Assembly: GCA_949292025.1 (NCBI GenBank)
Contig: CASEYC010000085.1
Coordinates: forward strand, 1-35,304
Length of the DNA: 35,304 nucleotides
Origin: an uncultured Bacteroides sp.
GTDB lineage: Bacteria > Bacteroidota > Bacteroidia > Bacteroidales > Bacteroidaceae
Direction: 5' to 3'
Under the pieces are notes generated by a model. It ran no database searches and was not told the DNA's origin. It worked only from the letters and a program-made list of their open reading frames with translations. A program made the position numbers and the translations under genes. Below are positions 35,150 through 35,304 of the stretch, piece by piece. Every line of letters starts with the position of its first letter. The first letter of the stretch is position 1.

Positions 35150-35304
35150 TTATGTTATTAAGCGCCTAATAATTAAATACTTATATTTGAAAAAGTCCTT
35201 AAGGATCAGTATCTTTAAAGAAAAGTTTGACCGCTTTTTCGTATGAAGACAACTGACTCTAAGGACTTGGGCAAAGTTAGCCAAATCCTTCCGATCATGC
35301 AAGA
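35135..35304 (+). mobile_element. Possible insertion sequence, left end only
   Basis: An AT-rich stretch replaces the expected susC-susD junction. It contains an exact -7 box, TATATTTG (35182-35189), and an ATG at 35243 that opens a frame running off the window (MKTTDSKDLGKVSQILPIMQ, 20 complete codons). The setting suggests a transposase gene oriented away from susD. I could not define terminal repeats or a target duplication, and the 20 residues are too few for a family call. Confidence 0.4.
35243..35304 (+). CDS. 5' end of an ORF, possibly a transposase (partial)
   Basis: The frame starts at ATG 35243 and is open to the window end. It is preceded by a -7 box 53 bases upstream and diverges from the damaged susD. 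The function is not recognised with certainty; the transposase reading rests on context only. Confidence 0.4.
   Translation, partial: MKTTDSKDLGKVSQILPIMQ

Overview
The window is chromosomal DNA from a member of the Bacteroidales, most likely a Bacteroidaceae-type gut bacterium with rather GC-rich core genes. The evidence is two SusC/SusD-type nutrient-uptake loci, a fused SecDF, a GyrB of about 650 residues, DUF3109, DUF3244 and BACON domains, and repeated promoters of the Bacteroidetes primary-sigma type (TTTG, about 20 bases, TAnnTTTG). Genus and species cannot be fixed from the sequence alone.

Layout. The left edge (1-131) looks like the 5' end of a group II intron on the minus strand, inserted directly after the terminator of a susC-susD pair (214-5351, minus). 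Housekeeping genes follow: gpmI, a DUF3109 protein, a tricorn-like S41 protease (plus strand), then gyrB and a tRNA-Glu/rpsT unit (minus). From 14.6 to 23.3 kb lies a putative ribosomally made, post-translationally modified peptide (RiPP) cluster on the plus strand. It holds a membrane-bound TPR/helix-turn-helix regulator, a DUF3244 secreted protein, a 72-residue Cys-rich precursor with a Gly-Gly leader, a radical SAM/SPASM maturase, an outer-membrane beta-barrel with a plug domain, a C39-peptidase ABC exporter and a 68-residue HlyD-like membrane stub. After it come HU (minus), an overlapping trio of two rhomboid proteases and an endonuclease/exonuclease/phosphatase protein, and secDF (plus). 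The right end (30-35 kb, minus) is part of a second polysaccharide-utilisation locus: a GH43 remnant, a BACON-GH5 lipoprotein, an IPT/TIG surface glycan-binding protein and a SusD whose start codon is missing. A divergent, possibly transposase, ORF starts just beyond that SusD and leaves the window.

The most interesting system is the peptide cluster. It makes biochemical sense as a unit: sensor-regulator, precursor, maturase, then leader-cleaving exporter and outer-membrane component. Base composition falls sharply inside it. The fall begins within the regulator gene (about 15.13 kb) and ends in the exporter exactly between its peptidase and membrane domains (about 21.28 kb). This suggests that the product-specific middle was exchanged as a cassette between conserved ends. 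The product, its modification and its activity cannot be read from the sequence and are unknown to me.

The ordinary housekeeping genes show nothing unusual in content. Several intergenic elements deserve notice: a 23-bp tandem array, a related terminator-like hairpin after both gpmI and secDF, a palindrome cluster beside the GH43 remnant, and a tRNA-Glu promoter that appears also to drive rpsT.
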